From Actinomycetota bacterium (GTDB lineage: Bacteria > Actinomycetota > Actinomycetes > S36-B12): a DNA stretch of 64,000 bases. Within the stretch, counting starts at the first letter, position 1; each line of letters opens with the position of its first letter. The position numbers and the translations under genes are program-made. Of the stretch, positions 50,391 through 58,697 are shown in pieces. The notes beneath the pieces were generated by a model that saw only the letters and a program-made list of their open reading frames with translations, did not search any database and had not been told where the DNA came from. The stretch spans positions 10,613 to 74,612 of the forward strand of contig JADKGE010000013.1 in NCBI GenBank assembly GCA_016717115.1. Reading direction: 5' to 3'.

Positions 50391-52214
50391 TTAGGAGCGC
50401 AGGCGGTCGCGCAGTGCCGCGAGCTGACCGCGCAGCTCCTGGGGCACGCGATCGCCGAACTTGTCGAAGTACTCCTCGGTGAGGTCGGACTCCGCCAGCC
50501 ACGTGACCGGGTCGATGTTGAACAGTTCCGCGAGCTGGGCGTCGGTGATGTCGAGCCCCTCAAGCTCCAGCGAGCCGGGCTCGGGAACCCGACCGATCGG
50601 CGTGTCGACCGCTCCGGCCTCGCCCTCGAGGCGCCGCACGATCCACTCCAGCACGCGGGAGTTGTCGCCGAAGCCTGGCCACAGGAAGTGGCCCTCGGCG
50701 TCCTTGCGGAACCAGTTCACCTGGTAGATCCGGGGCAGCTTGTCGGCGTCGGTGAAGGTGCCGATCTTCAGCCAGTGACCCCAGTAGTCGGCCATGTTGT
50801 AGCCGCAGAACGGCAGCATCGCGAACGGGTCGCGGCGCAGCTGGCCCACACCGCCGACGGCAGCAGCCGTCATCTCGCTGGAGACCGTGGCACCCATGAA
50901 GACGCCGTGCGCCCAGTCGAAGGACTCTGCGACCAGAGGGACGTTCGTGGCGCGACGGCCACCGAAGAGGATGGCTTCGATCGGCACGCCGGCCGGGTCC
51001 TCCCAGTTCGGGGCGATCGACGGGCACTGACCTGCCGGCGCGGTGAAGCGTGCGTTCGGGTGGCTCGACGGCTCCGGCGACTCCGGGGTCCAGTCGCGAC
51101 CCTTCCAGTCGATCAGGTGCGCCGGGGGCTCCTCGGTGAGGCCCTCCCACCAGATGTCACCGTCGTCGGTCAGCGCCACGTTGGTGTAGATGCAGTTGGC
51201 GTACAGGGCGCGGACGGCGTTGGCATTGGTGTGCATGCCCGTGCCGGGTGCGACGCCGAAGAAGCCGGCCTCGGGATTGATGGCGTAGAGGCGGCCATCC
51301 TCGCCGAAGCGCATCCACGCGATGTCGTCGCCCACGGTCTCGACGGTCCAGCCCGGCACGGTCGGCTCGAGCATCGCAAGATTGGTCTTCCCGCAGGCCG
51401 ACGGGAACGCGGCGGTGATGTAGCGGGAGTCACCCGTGGGAGACGTCAGCTTGAGGATGAGCATGTGCTCGGCCATCCAGCCCTCGTCACGTGCCATGGC
51501 GGAGGCGATGCGGAGAGCGAAGCACTTCTTGCCCAGCAGCGCGTTGCCGCCGTAGCCGGATCCGAAGGACCAGATCTCACGGGTCTCCGGGAAGTGGACG
51601 ATGTACTTGTCGGGGTTGCAGGGCCAGGCGATGTCGTCTCGGGCGTTGCCGTCGGCATCGACGAGCGGGTAGCCGACGGAGTGCAGCGCCGGCACGAACT
51701 CGCCGAACTCGCCGATCTGGTCGAGCGCCGCCTCGCCCATGCGGGTCATGATCCGCATGTTCACGACCACGTACGGCGAGTCGGTGATCTCGATGCCCAG
51801 CTGCGAGATCCGCGATCCGAGGGGTCCCATCGAGAACGGGATGACGTACATCGTGCGGCCGCGCATGCACCCGTCGAACAGGCCCTTGAGCTTCGCCTTC
51901 ATCTCCGCCGGCTCTGCCCAGTTGTTGGTCGGCCCGGCGTCGACCTCGCGCTGCGAGCAGATGAACGTGCGGTCCTCGACGCGTGCGACGTCGCTCGGAT
52001 CCGAACGCGCGAGGAAGGAGTTCGGCCGGATCTCAGGGTTCAGCTGGATGAAGGTGCCGCCGTCGACGAGCTTCTGCGTCAGCCGCTGCCACTCCTCCTG
52101 AGAGCCGTCACACCATTCGACCGCGTCGGGCTTGGTCAGCGCCGCGATCTCCTCGACCCACTCGACGAGTTGCTTGTTCTTCGTGGGCGGGGATTCCAAG
52201 CCGGGGACAGTCAT
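50391..52214 (-). CDS. pckG: GTP-dependent phosphoenolpyruvate carboxykinase
   Basis: A 607-residue PEPCK of the GTP class, which converts oxaloacetate to PEP in gluconeogenesis or the reverse as an anaplerotic step. The P-loop region is AAFPSACGKTNLAM with the reactive Cys, plus YVVVNMRIMTRMG, GSGYGGNALLGKKCFALRIA and WVFRKDAEG-like VNWFRKDAEGHF. The ATG at 52214 starts MTVPGLESPPTKNKQLVEWV; a frame from 52256 would add 14 residues without support. Confidence 0.95.
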   Translation of the reverse strand: MTVPGLESPPTKNKQLVEWVEEIAALTKPDAVEWCDGSQEEWQRLTQKLVDGGTFIQLNPEIRPNSFLARSDPSDVARVEDRTFICSQREVDAGPTNNWAEPAEMKAKLKGLFDGCMRGRTMYVIPFSMGPLGSRISQLGIEITDSPYVVVNMRIMTRMGEAALDQIGEFGEFVPALHSVGYPLVDADGNARDDIAWPCNPDKYIVHFPETREIWSFGSGYGGNALLGKKCFALRIASAMARDEGWMAEHMLILKLTSPTGDSRYITAAFPSACGKTNLAMLEPTVPGWTVETVGDDIAWMRFGEDGRLYAINPEAGFFGVAPGTGMHTNANAVRALYANCIYTNVALTDDGDIWWEGLTEEPPAHLIDWKGRDWTPESPEPSSHPNARFTAPAGQCPSIAPNWEDPAGVPIEAILFGGRRATNVPLVAESFDWAHGVFMGATVSSEMTAAAVGGVGQLRRDPFAMLPFCGYNMADYWGHWLKIGTFTDADKLPRIYQVNWFRKDAEGHFLWPGFGDNSRVLEWIVRRLEGEAGAVDTPIGRVPEPGSLELEGLDITDAQLAELFNIDPVTWLAESDLTEEYFDKFGDRVPQELRGQLAALRDRLRS

Positions 52215-52349
52215 GGACGCGCTCCAGTGCAGTTGAAGGGATGACGGGCAGAACACGCTGAGACACGAAGGTCACAGAATGCACCGGTATCCACCGTACG
52301 GATGATCACAAATGCCATGCAAGCGCTGACGTGTGACCAAGTCCACAGG

Positions 52350-53294
52350 TCAGGTGAACATTCGGGTCGTCGCGGCCCACACCTCGTCCACGCGACGGGC
52401 GCTGCTGGGCAGGATGCCCGAGTTCGTGAACGAGCCGTGGTGGAGCTCAGGGGCGTGGAGCCAGGTGACGGAATGGCCGCGGCGCGCCAGTTCCGCGGCG
52501 TAGTCGATGCCCTCGTCTCGCACCGGGTCATGGCCCACGGTGTAGACCACGGCCGGGACGCTGGGCAGATCGTGGCGCGCCAGCCCGTGCACCAGGCTGA
52601 CCAGCGGGTCCGTCCGGTCCGCGCCCACAGGCAGGTACCGGTCGTAGAACCACTGCATGTCCCGCCGGCACAGGAACGGGCCCTCGGTGAAGGCGTGGGC
52701 CGACGGCGACGCGAGAGAAGGATCCGTGCAGGGATAGACGAGCACCTGGCCGACCAGGGCCGGATGGCTGCCGCGTTGCTGGGCGACGACTCCGGCGAGG
52801 TTCCCACCGGCGCTGTCCCCCGCGACCACCACTGCCCCTCGCGTCGACAGGAGCCAGTCCGCCGCCGCGAGGACATCGCGCGCGGCGGCAGGGAAGGGGC
52901 TGGCGGGTGCGCAGCGGTAGTCGACGGTCACCACCTCGAAGCCCGTCAAAGCGCACGCGGTACGGGCCGTGGCGTCAGTAGTGTCGAGGTCGCCCAGCAC
53001 CCAGCCGCCGCCATGCAGCCACATGAGCGTGGTCGTGGGGTGGTCGGCACCCGTCGGCAGGTACCGCCGCATGGCAACCAGGCCTTCGGGAACAGGCAGG
53101 TCATCGACAACGACGGGAAGGCTGGCCAGCGGCGGCGTCCAGGCCGCGGCGGCCGCGAGGTTGCCCTCTCGGCTCAGGCGACGCGCCTCCTCGGGCGGCA
53201 GCGCCGACACAGGGGGGATCGCACGCTCGATGAGGTCGCGCCTCAGGGCGGCGCAGTCGGGCGCCAACTCGACCTGCAGCGGCGGACCCGTCAC
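52350..53294 (-). CDS. Alpha/beta hydrolase of the hormone-sensitive-lipase family
   Basis: A 314-residue esterase/lipase. The oxyanion-hole motif is WLHGGGWVLGD and the nucleophile elbow is VAGDSAGGNLAG; the acid and base lie in GHDPVRDEG and HHGSF. HSL-type enzymes hydrolyse short- to medium-chain esters. The GTG at 53294 overlaps the stop of the SGNH gene (GTGA). Located at the end of the csoR-to-hydrolase run. Confidence 0.9.
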   Translation of the reverse strand: MTGPPLQVELAPDCAALRRDLIERAIPPVSALPPEEARRLSREGNLAAAAAWTPPLASLPVVVDDLPVPEGLVAMRRYLPTGADHPTTTLMWLHGGGWVLGDLDTTDATARTACALTGFEVVTVDYRCAPASPFPAAARDVLAAADWLLSTRGAVVVAGDSAGGNLAGVVAQQRGSHPALVGQVLVYPCTDPSLASPSAHAFTEGPFLCRRDMQWFYDRYLPVGADRTDPLVSLVHGLARHDLPSVPAVVYTVGHDPVRDEGIDYAAELARRGHSVTWLHAPELHHGSFTNSGILPSSARRVDEVWAATTRMFT

Positions 53295-53926
53295 TGCTCC
53301 ATGACCCGTGCCGTACCCGCTCCGGATGCCTCGCTGACGGCCTTCGAGTGGGCGTCGGCCGCGGCCCGGTCGACGGTGACGTCGATGAGCTCCGCGAAGG
53401 CCTTCGCCCCAGCAGGCCGCAGGTGGATGCGGTCGTTGTAGAGCCACCGCGGATGAGTTGTCACTGCGCCGTTCCAGTCGATGACGTGAACGCGATCGTC
53501 GGCGAAGGCCTCGTCGCACTGCCGGATCACCTCGTTGTTCCCCTTCGCCCATGACCTCGGGGCATGCACGGTGACGAGGAACACCCGACGGTCCGGACCG
53601 GCGACCTTCACCATGGCCTTGCACACCGAGAGGGGGAAGGTGCCATTCGTGCCCAGGTGGATGACGACGTTCGACGGCAGCTTGTCCCCGCGTTGACGCA
53701 GTCGCGCCGGCCCGGAGTACGCCTGTCGGCTCTCAGTCGCATCGACGACCGCGAAGCCGAGGCCCTTCAGGTCGTTTCTGGCGCCCAGCATGACCGAGTC
53801 ACCCAACGCGTAGCGATCCTTCGCCGTGGCGCTCGCCGCCGCTGAGGCGGCGTCGAGGACGCCGATCCCCACGGCCAGGGTGCCGACGAGCATGGCGGAC
53901 ACGACGGCCCGGGGAAGACGCCTCAC
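53291..53926 (-). CDS. Exported SGNH-type hydrolase-like protein
   Basis: A 211-residue protein with an N-terminal signal segment (VVSAMLVGTLAVGIGVLD, Ala-rich after). The SGNH blocks are ALGDSVMLGA (block I Ser), VVIHLGTNG (block III Asn) and the C-terminal YNDRIHLRPAG (Asp-x2-His). Such domains occur as free proteins or as the C-terminal part of OafA-type acyltransferases and remove or transfer O-acyl groups on cell-surface polymers. GTG start at 53926, 4 nt after the PatB-like stop. Confidence 0.85.
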   Translation of the reverse strand: MRRLPRAVVSAMLVGTLAVGIGVLDAASAAASATAKDRYALGDSVMLGARNDLKGLGFAVVDATESRQAYSGPARLRQRGDKLPSNVVIHLGTNGTFPLSVCKAMVKVAGPDRRVFLVTVHAPRSWAKGNNEVIRQCDEAFADDRVHVIDWNGAVTTHPRWLYNDRIHLRPAGAKAFAELIDVTVDRAAADAHSKAVSEASGAGTARVMEQ

Positions 53927-53930
53927 TGAC

Positions 53931-55088
53931 CTATTGGACCACGGTCGCCATGCGCTCAACAATCTCGCGCAGGATGGCTGGAGACGTGGCGAAGTTGAGG
54001 CGGGCGAAGCCACGGCCCTGCGTGCCGAAACTCGGGCCGTCGCTCAGCGCCACCCGGCCGCGCGCCAGGAGCGCCTCGGCGGGGTCGTCGCCGAGTCCGT
54101 AGTCCCGAAGGTCGAGCCAGGCAAGGTAGGTCGCGGCGGGAGCCGTGTAGCGCACCCGAGGCAGGTGCTCGGCCAGCAGGTCGCCCAGGAGTCGGCGGTT
54201 GCCGTCGAGGATCGCGATCACCTCGCCGAGCCATGGGGCGCCGTCGCGGTAGGCCGCCATCGTCGCGAGCACCCCGAGGTGCCCGATGCCGAACGAGACG
54301 GACATCGGCAGGGTCGCGGTGATGCGGGTGGCGATCGCGGGCGACGCGACGGCCTGCGCGCACTTCAGACCAGGGAGGTTCCACGCCTTCGAGGCGGAGA
54401 GCACGGACACGGCGGACGCCTCCGGGGTCGCCACCGACAGGTACGGCACGTGGACCGCTCCCGGCAGAACCAGCGACGCGTGGATCTCGTCAGCCACCAC
54501 CGACACTCCGTGCGTCGATGCCATGAGCGAGATGGCCTCGAGCGTCTCCCGGCTGGGTACCGAGCCGGTCGGATTGTGGGGACTCGACATGAGGTAGGCC
54601 GTGACCTCGGGTCGTGCGAACGCCTGCTCGAGGGCTGGCAGGTCCCACCCGTAGCTCCCGTCGTCGGCCCTGGCCATCGGCACCTCGACGAGACCGCGTC
54701 CCACGACCTCGCGAACAACCGGGAAGAACGGGTGGTACACGGGCGGATTGATCACGACGGCCTCGCCCGGCCGCGTCAGGACCGAGAGCGAGTGCGCGAT
54801 CGCGCTGAGGACGTCGGGGGCGCAGAACACGTCGTCGCGCGAGAACTGCCACGACCACGAGTCATCGGCGAAGCGCACGAGCGACTCGGCCAGGCCGTCG
54901 AGCGATCGGTAGCCGGTATCGGAGCGGTCGATCGCGGCGTGCAACGCGGCCGCGACCTCAGCCGCCAAGGGGAAGTCCATCTCCGCCACCCAGGCCGGAA
55001 GGACGTCGGGGTCGAAGGTGCGCCACTTGACGCTGGTGCGCTGCCGGAGGGACTCGACGTTGATCGCGTCGACGTCGAACTGCGCCAC
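53931..55088 (-). CDS. PatB/MalY-type cystathionine beta-lyase
   Basis: A 385-residue fold-type I aminotransferase-like enzyme. The PLP lysine lies in LSASKAWNLPGLKCA, with SSPHNPTGSVPSRE, VVADEIHASLVLPG and NFATSP also conserved; the start SLRQRTSVKWRTFDPDVLPAWVAEMD-type N-terminus is diagnostic for PatB/MalY. It cleaves cystathionine or cysteine-type C-S bonds to give homocysteine or sulfide plus pyruvate and ammonia. It is read with a CsoR/CstR-family regulator gene and an HMA protein gene, which suggests a link to thiol or sulfide homeostasis. Confidence 0.9.
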   Translation of the reverse strand: MAQFDVDAINVESLRQRTSVKWRTFDPDVLPAWVAEMDFPLAAEVAAALHAAIDRSDTGYRSLDGLAESLVRFADDSWSWQFSRDDVFCAPDVLSAIAHSLSVLTRPGEAVVINPPVYHPFFPVVREVVGRGLVEVPMARADDGSYGWDLPALEQAFARPEVTAYLMSSPHNPTGSVPSRETLEAISLMASTHGVSVVADEIHASLVLPGAVHVPYLSVATPEASAVSVLSASKAWNLPGLKCAQAVASPAIATRITATLPMSVSFGIGHLGVLATMAAYRDGAPWLGEVIAILDGNRRLLGDLLAEHLPRVRYTAPAATYLAWLDLRDYGLGDDPAEALLARGRVALSDGPSFGTQGRGFARLNFATSPAILREIVERMATVVQ

Positions 55089-55097
55089 GGGTGGGCG

Positions 55098-55313
55098 TCA
55101 GCCGACCAGGTCGTAGCCGGCCTCGTCGACCGCGGCGCGGACCGCGCCCACATCGAGCGGCTGCGCGCTGTCGACGGAGACCTCGGACTCTCCGTCCGGC
55201 ACGAGGTCGATGCGCACCTCGCTCACTCCGTCGATTCCGCTGATCTCCTCGGTGACCGACGCCACGCAGTGACTGCACGTCATCCCGGACACCTTGAACA
55301 CCTGCGTCGTCAT
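55098..55313 (-). CDS. HMA-domain (CopZ-like) metal-binding protein
   Basis: A 71-residue ferredoxin-like HMA protein with the metal-binding loop SGMTCSHCVASV. It resembles copper chaperones CopZ, which pass Cu(I) to P-type ATPases, but no such ATPase is in the window. It lies between the csoR-family gene and the PatB-like gene. ATG at 55313; the longer frame from 55448 is rejected because its extra residues are Arg/Pro-rich. Confidence 0.9.
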   Translation of the reverse strand: MTTQVFKVSGMTCSHCVASVTEEISGIDGVSEVRIDLVPDGESEVSVDSAQPLDVGAVRAAVDEAGYDLVG

Positions 55314-55375
55314 TGCGCCATCTCCTTCATCTGAGGTCTCGCGGCGGGAATCGGCCCGGCCCACCGGGCCGGCTG

Positions 55376-55636
55376 CTAGGCGAGGGACAGGAAGAGCTTC
55401 TCGAGCTCCTCGCGGGTCATCGCCGCATCGTCGCCGCGCTCGAGGCACTGCTGAAGCCCGGAGGCGACGATCTTGAACCCCGCTCGATCGAGGGCCTTGG
55501 AGACGGCCGCGAGCTGCGTGACGACGTCACTGCAGCTGCGCTCCTCCTCGATCATGTTGATGACGCCATCAAGCTGGCCCCTGGCCCGCTTGAGGCGCAT
55601 GACGATGTCGTGGGTGACCGCTGGCTCGATCTTCAT
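55376..55636 (-). CDS. CsoR/CstR-family repressor lacking the CsoR histidine
   Basis: An 86-residue all-helical repressor of the CsoR/RcnR (DUF156) family. Cys35 (RSCSDVVTQLAAVSKAL) and Cys64 (GLQQCLE) are conserved. At the position of the Cu-binding His61 of M. tuberculosis CsoR (four residues before the second Cys) there is Gly60. Loss of this His with both Cys kept is the pattern of CstR, which senses persulfide by forming a Cys-Cys sulfur link. I infer a sulfane-sulfur sensor rather than a copper sensor. Its promoter is leaderless and an operator-like palindrome lies just upstream. Confidence 0.88.
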   Translation of the reverse strand: MKIEPAVTHDIVMRLKRARGQLDGVINMIEEERSCSDVVTQLAAVSKALDRAGFKIVASGLQQCLERGDDAAMTREELEKLFLSLA

Positions 55637-55642
55637 GTCGCC

Positions 55643-55648
55643 ACTCTA
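55643..55648 (-). promoter_or_regulatory. -10 box TAGAGT, leaderless start at 55636
   Basis: On the minus strand TAGAGT is 6 nt from the ATG of the CsoR/CstR-family gene. Confidence 0.6.
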
Positions 55649-55654
55649 TCCAAG

Positions 55655-55670
55655 ATACCCACAGGGGTAT
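55655..55670. promoter_or_regulatory. CsoR/CstR-type operator ATACCC-N4-GGGTAT
   Basis: ATACCCACAGGGGTAT is a perfect 6+6 inverted repeat with a 4-nt G/C-rich centre, the form typical of CsoR/CstR operators. It overlaps the -10 box of the AhpD-like gene (55668-55673) and lies just upstream of the -10 of the regulator gene, so it could repress both. Confidence 0.75.
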
Positions 55671-55673
55671 AGT
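55668..55673 (+). promoter_or_regulatory. -10 box TATAGT, leaderless start at 55681
   Basis: TATAGT is 7 nt from the ATG of the AhpD-like gene and overlaps the right half of the operator. Confidence 0.6.
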
Positions 55674-55680
55674 CGACACC

Positions 55681-56064
55681 ATGGAGCACTCCCACGGAAA
55701 AACCGTCCTCGACGACCTCGCCCCCCTCGGCCGCGACCTGCGCAAGGCGATCCCCGACGTCTACAAGGGCTTCGGCGATCTGCACCACGCGGCGTTCGCG
55801 CCGGGCGCCCTGGACACCAAGACGAAGGAGCTCATCGCGGTGGCGATCGGCGTCGTCGAGCAGTGCGACGGCTGCATCGCGTCCCACTCGAGGGGCGCGG
55901 TGAAGGCTGGGGCCACGAAGCAGGAGGCGGCCGAGGCGATCGGCGTCACCTTCCTGATGAAGGGCGGTCCTGCGACGATCTACGGACCCCGGGCCTACTC
56001 GGCGTTCTGCGAGTTCTTCGACGCCGCTTACCCTGACGAGGCCGCCGCTACCGTGGGGCAGTGA
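55681..56064 (+). CDS. AhpD/carboxymuconolactone-decarboxylase-like protein
   Basis: A 127-residue helical protein with the redox motif EQCDGCIASHSRGAVKAGAT (Cys-x2-Cys-x3-His), as in AhpD-type alkylhydroperoxidases. Such proteins act as disulfide reductases or peroxidases. Control by the divergent CstR-like repressor would fit a role in persulfide or peroxide detoxification. Its stop overlaps the start of the following MFS gene (GTGA). Confidence 0.9.
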   Translation: MEHSHGKTVLDDLAPLGRDLRKAIPDVYKGFGDLHHAAFAPGALDTKTKELIAVAIGVVEQCDGCIASHSRGAVKAGATKQEAAEAIGVTFLMKGGPATIYGPRAYSAFCEFFDAAYPDEAAATVGQ

Positions 56065-57260
56065 CCGAACCGGAGACCTCCGACCTCCCCGGCTACCTCA
56101 CCACCGCCACCCTCGCCCGCTCGGCGACGGAGTCCGCCGGACCCGCCGTCCTCGTCGTGGCGATCGCCACCCTCGGCAGCGCCACACTCGGCTCCTATCT
56201 CGTCGCCTGCCTCACGGCCTCCGCCGCCCTCGGCGGGCCCATCGTCGGGGCCCTGCTCGACCGATCGCCCACCCCGCGGCGCGGCTTCGGCTTCGCCATA
56301 GCGAGCATGGCGATCGGCCTGACGGCCGTGGCACTGCTCATCGGACACGCGCCCATCGGCGTCGTCATGGCCATGGCCGTGATCGCGGGCGTGGGCTACC
56401 CCGCCATCACCGGCGCTCTCAGCGCCCAGCTGCCGAGACTGGTCCCCAGCGCGGGGCTGACCCACGCCTACGCTGCCGACGCCGCCACCTACAGCGTCGC
56501 GGCAGTCGTTGCGCCGCCCGTCGCCGCGGCGCTGATCGCCGTGTCGACGACGGCTCCGCTGTGGCTGCCCGTCGCGCTGCTGGGCGCTGCCCTGGTGGTC
56601 CTGCGCCGGCTGCCGCTCACGGCCGCGCCGCCCGCAGCGGAGCCCACGTCCCTCCTCGACGACCTGCGCGAGGGGCTGCGCACGATCGCGCACCGGGTGG
56701 CCCTGCGGCGCACGGTGATCATCACGACCCTCGGCTTCGCCGGAACCGCCGCCGTCTTCGTGAGCGCTCCCCTGCTGGCTCAGTCACTGGCCGGGTCACT
56801 CCAGTTCACCGGCGTGATCCTCGGCGCCTTCGCGGCCGGTGGGGTCATCACGGCCCTGTGGTTCACGCGGCACCCGGTCACGCGGCCGGATCGCGCGATC
56901 ATCGTCTCGACGATCCTGTCGGCAACGACGCTGGCCCTGGTCGGCCTCGCCCCCACGGTGCCCCTGCTGCTGGTGGCGGCGTTCGCCATGGGCGCCACCG
57001 AGCCGCCGCTCGTCTCGGCCATGTTCCAGGTCCGGGCCAGGGAATCCGCCCCCCGCGTCCAGTCCCAGGTCTTCACGACGTCCGCCAGCCTGCGCATGAC
57101 CGCCTTCGCCCTGGCCACGGCCGCGTGCGGCGCCCTCCTCGTGCTCGGCACGTGGGCGGTGATCTCGTTCGGTGTCCTCCTGCACGTGGTCGCCCTCGTC
57201 CTCGGCCTCGCCGTCGGGCCGCCGCTTCCCGACCGGGAGCACTGGGTTCGACGTCCGTAG
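56061..57260 (+). CDS. MFS-type membrane transporter
   Basis: A 399-residue protein with about 12 membrane helices (AVLVVAIATLGSATLGSYLV through WAVISFGVLLHVVALVLGLA). The loop after helix 2 is GALLDRSPTPRR, an MFS motif-A-like segment. Translationally coupled to the AhpD-like gene by a GTGA overlap, so likely part of the CstR-like regulon; an exporter or sulfite/thiol efflux role is only a guess. Confidence 0.85.
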   Translation: MTEPETSDLPGYLTTATLARSATESAGPAVLVVAIATLGSATLGSYLVACLTASAALGGPIVGALLDRSPTPRRGFGFAIASMAIGLTAVALLIGHAPIGVVMAMAVIAGVGYPAITGALSAQLPRLVPSAGLTHAYAADAATYSVAAVVAPPVAAALIAVSTTAPLWLPVALLGAALVVLRRLPLTAAPPAAEPTSLLDDLREGLRTIAHRVALRRTVIITTLGFAGTAAVFVSAPLLAQSLAGSLQFTGVILGAFAAGGVITALWFTRHPVTRPDRAIIVSTILSATTLALVGLAPTVPLLLVAAFAMGATEPPLVSAMFQVRARESAPRVQSQVFTTSASLRMTAFALATAACGALLVLGTWAVISFGVLLHVVALVLGLAVGPPLPDREHWVRRP

Positions 57261-57270
57261 CGGGGTCTTC

Positions 57271-57276
57271 TACGCT
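57271..57276 (+). promoter_or_regulatory. -10 box TACGCT, leaderless start at 57283
   Basis: TACGCT is 6 nt from the ATG at 57283. It lies 10 nt after the MFS stop and should drive the five-gene run to 60733. Confidence 0.55.
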
Positions 57277-57282
57277 CGACCG

Positions 57283-58002
57283 ATGAACACGCCCGGTCGC
57301 CTCGCCTTCGTCGGCAGTGGCGAGTACCTGCCCGTGATGCAGGACATCGAGGCATGGCTGCTCGAGGACCGACCGCGACGCTACGTGCAACTGGCCACGG
57401 CCGCCGCCCCCGAGGGCGACGCGTCACTGCAGCGCTGGTTCCACCTCGGGGCCGAGTCCGCCCGCCGCCTGGACGCCGAGCAGGTGGTCGTCGACGTGCG
57501 CGTGCGCTCCGATGCGGAGAACCCGGTACTCGCCGACCTGATCTCGGGTGCGGGCCTCATCTACCTGTCGGGCGGCAACCCCAGCCACCTCGCCCGCACC
57601 CTGCGCGACACCCTCGTGTGGTCGGCGATCACGGACGCCTGGCGGTCCGGTGCCTCGCTCGCGGGCTGCAGCGCGGGCGCCATGGCGATGGGCGGCTACG
57701 TCCCCGACATCAGGCATCCCAAGCAGGGCGGCGTCGACGGGCTCGGCGTGGTGCCGCAACTGCGCGTGCTCCCGCACTTCGACCGCTTCAGCAAGATGAT
57801 CCCGGACTTCGTCATGCGGCCCCTTCTCACGCCCGAGGCCACGGTCGTCGGTATCGACGAGGACACAGCCCTCGTCTCCGAGGGGCCCGCGGAGGACGGC
57901 CTCTGGGAGTTCCGTTCGCGTGGCAGGCAGTCGGTCTGGCGCATCGACGAGGACCGGAGACATCGGGTCAACTCGCCGCTGCGTCTGCGGGTCGATGCGT
58001 GA
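57283..58002 (+). CDS. Peptidase S51 (cyanophycinase/dipeptidase E-like)
   Basis: A 239-residue class I glutaminase-like hydrolase. The nucleophile Ser lies in LAGCSAGAMAMGG, with IYLSGGNPSHLARTLRD upstream and a later His in LPHFDRFSK. Family members cleave Asp-containing dipeptides or cyanophycin. The substrate here is unknown. The stop overlaps the trmB GTG start. Confidence 0.87.
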   Translation: MNTPGRLAFVGSGEYLPVMQDIEAWLLEDRPRRYVQLATAAAPEGDASLQRWFHLGAESARRLDAEQVVVDVRVRSDAENPVLADLISGAGLIYLSGGNPSHLARTLRDTLVWSAITDAWRSGASLAGCSAGAMAMGGYVPDIRHPKQGGVDGLGVVPQLRVLPHFDRFSKMIPDFVMRPLLTPEATVVGIDEDTALVSEGPAEDGLWEFRSRGRQSVWRIDEDRRHRVNSPLRLRVDA

Positions 58003-58697
58003 CTGAGGTCGCCCCCCACGTCCTGCGGCCTCGCATCCGTACCTACAAGCCGCGCCGCAGCCGCATCTCCCAGCGCCAGTCCGGGGCCTTCGGCCACCAG
58101 GCCGCCTTCCTCCTGCCCCTGTCGGACGAGCCCCTCGATCTCGCGGAGATCTGGGGCGAAGGCGTCCCGGTCGTCCTCGAGATCGGCTTCGGCACTGGCC
58201 TCGCGACGGCGCAGATGGCCGCGGCCAAGCCCGGCACCGGCCTGCTTGCCGTCGACATCCACACCCCCGGCGTGGGCGACCTGCTCTTCCGGATCGGCGA
58301 CCTCCCCCTCGCCAACGTGCGCGTCATGGAGGCCGATGCCCTCACGGTCCTCGACGCGATGATTCCGGCCGGCGCCCTCGCCGGGGTGCGCAGCTACTTC
58401 CCCGATCCCTGGCCGAAAGCCCGGCACCACAAGCGCCGCCTGATCCAGCCCGACGTGCTGACGCTCGTGGCGGACCGGCTCAGGCCTCGGGGCTTCTGGC
58501 ACATCGCGACGGACTGGGACGAGTACGCGAACGCCATCCGAGCCTGCTTCGCGAGCGATGCTCGGTGGCACGGCGGCGTGATCGACCGGCCCGACGACCG
58601 CCCCGTCACCCGCTACGAGGGCCGGGCCCTGCTCGAGGGCCGGCACGTCACCGACCTTCTCTACGAGGTCGGCGCAGATGACAGGATGGCCTCATGA
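57999..58697 (+). CDS. trmB: tRNA (guanine-N7)-methyltransferase
   Basis: A 232-residue SAM-dependent enzyme that makes m7G46 in tRNA. The SAM motif is VVLEIGFGTGLATAQMA, and the family motif is RSYFPDPWPKARHHKRRLIQ. GTG start overlapping the previous stop; its own stop overlaps the next ATG (ATGA). Confidence 0.95.
   Translation: MTEVAPHVLRPRIRTYKPRRSRISQRQSGAFGHQAAFLLPLSDEPLDLAEIWGEGVPVVLEIGFGTGLATAQMAAAKPGTGLLAVDIHTPGVGDLLFRIGDLPLANVRVMEADALTVLDAMIPAGALAGVRSYFPDPWPKARHHKRRLIQPDVLTLVADRLRPRGFWHIATDWDEYANAIRACFASDARWHGGVIDRPDDRPVTRYEGRALLEGRHVTDLLYEVGADDRMAS

Noticed and set aside
53826..55334. 502-codon plus-strand open frame
   Set aside because: It lies opposite the PatB-like and HMA genes, which have clear motifs; its product is Arg/Gly/Val low-complexity sequence.
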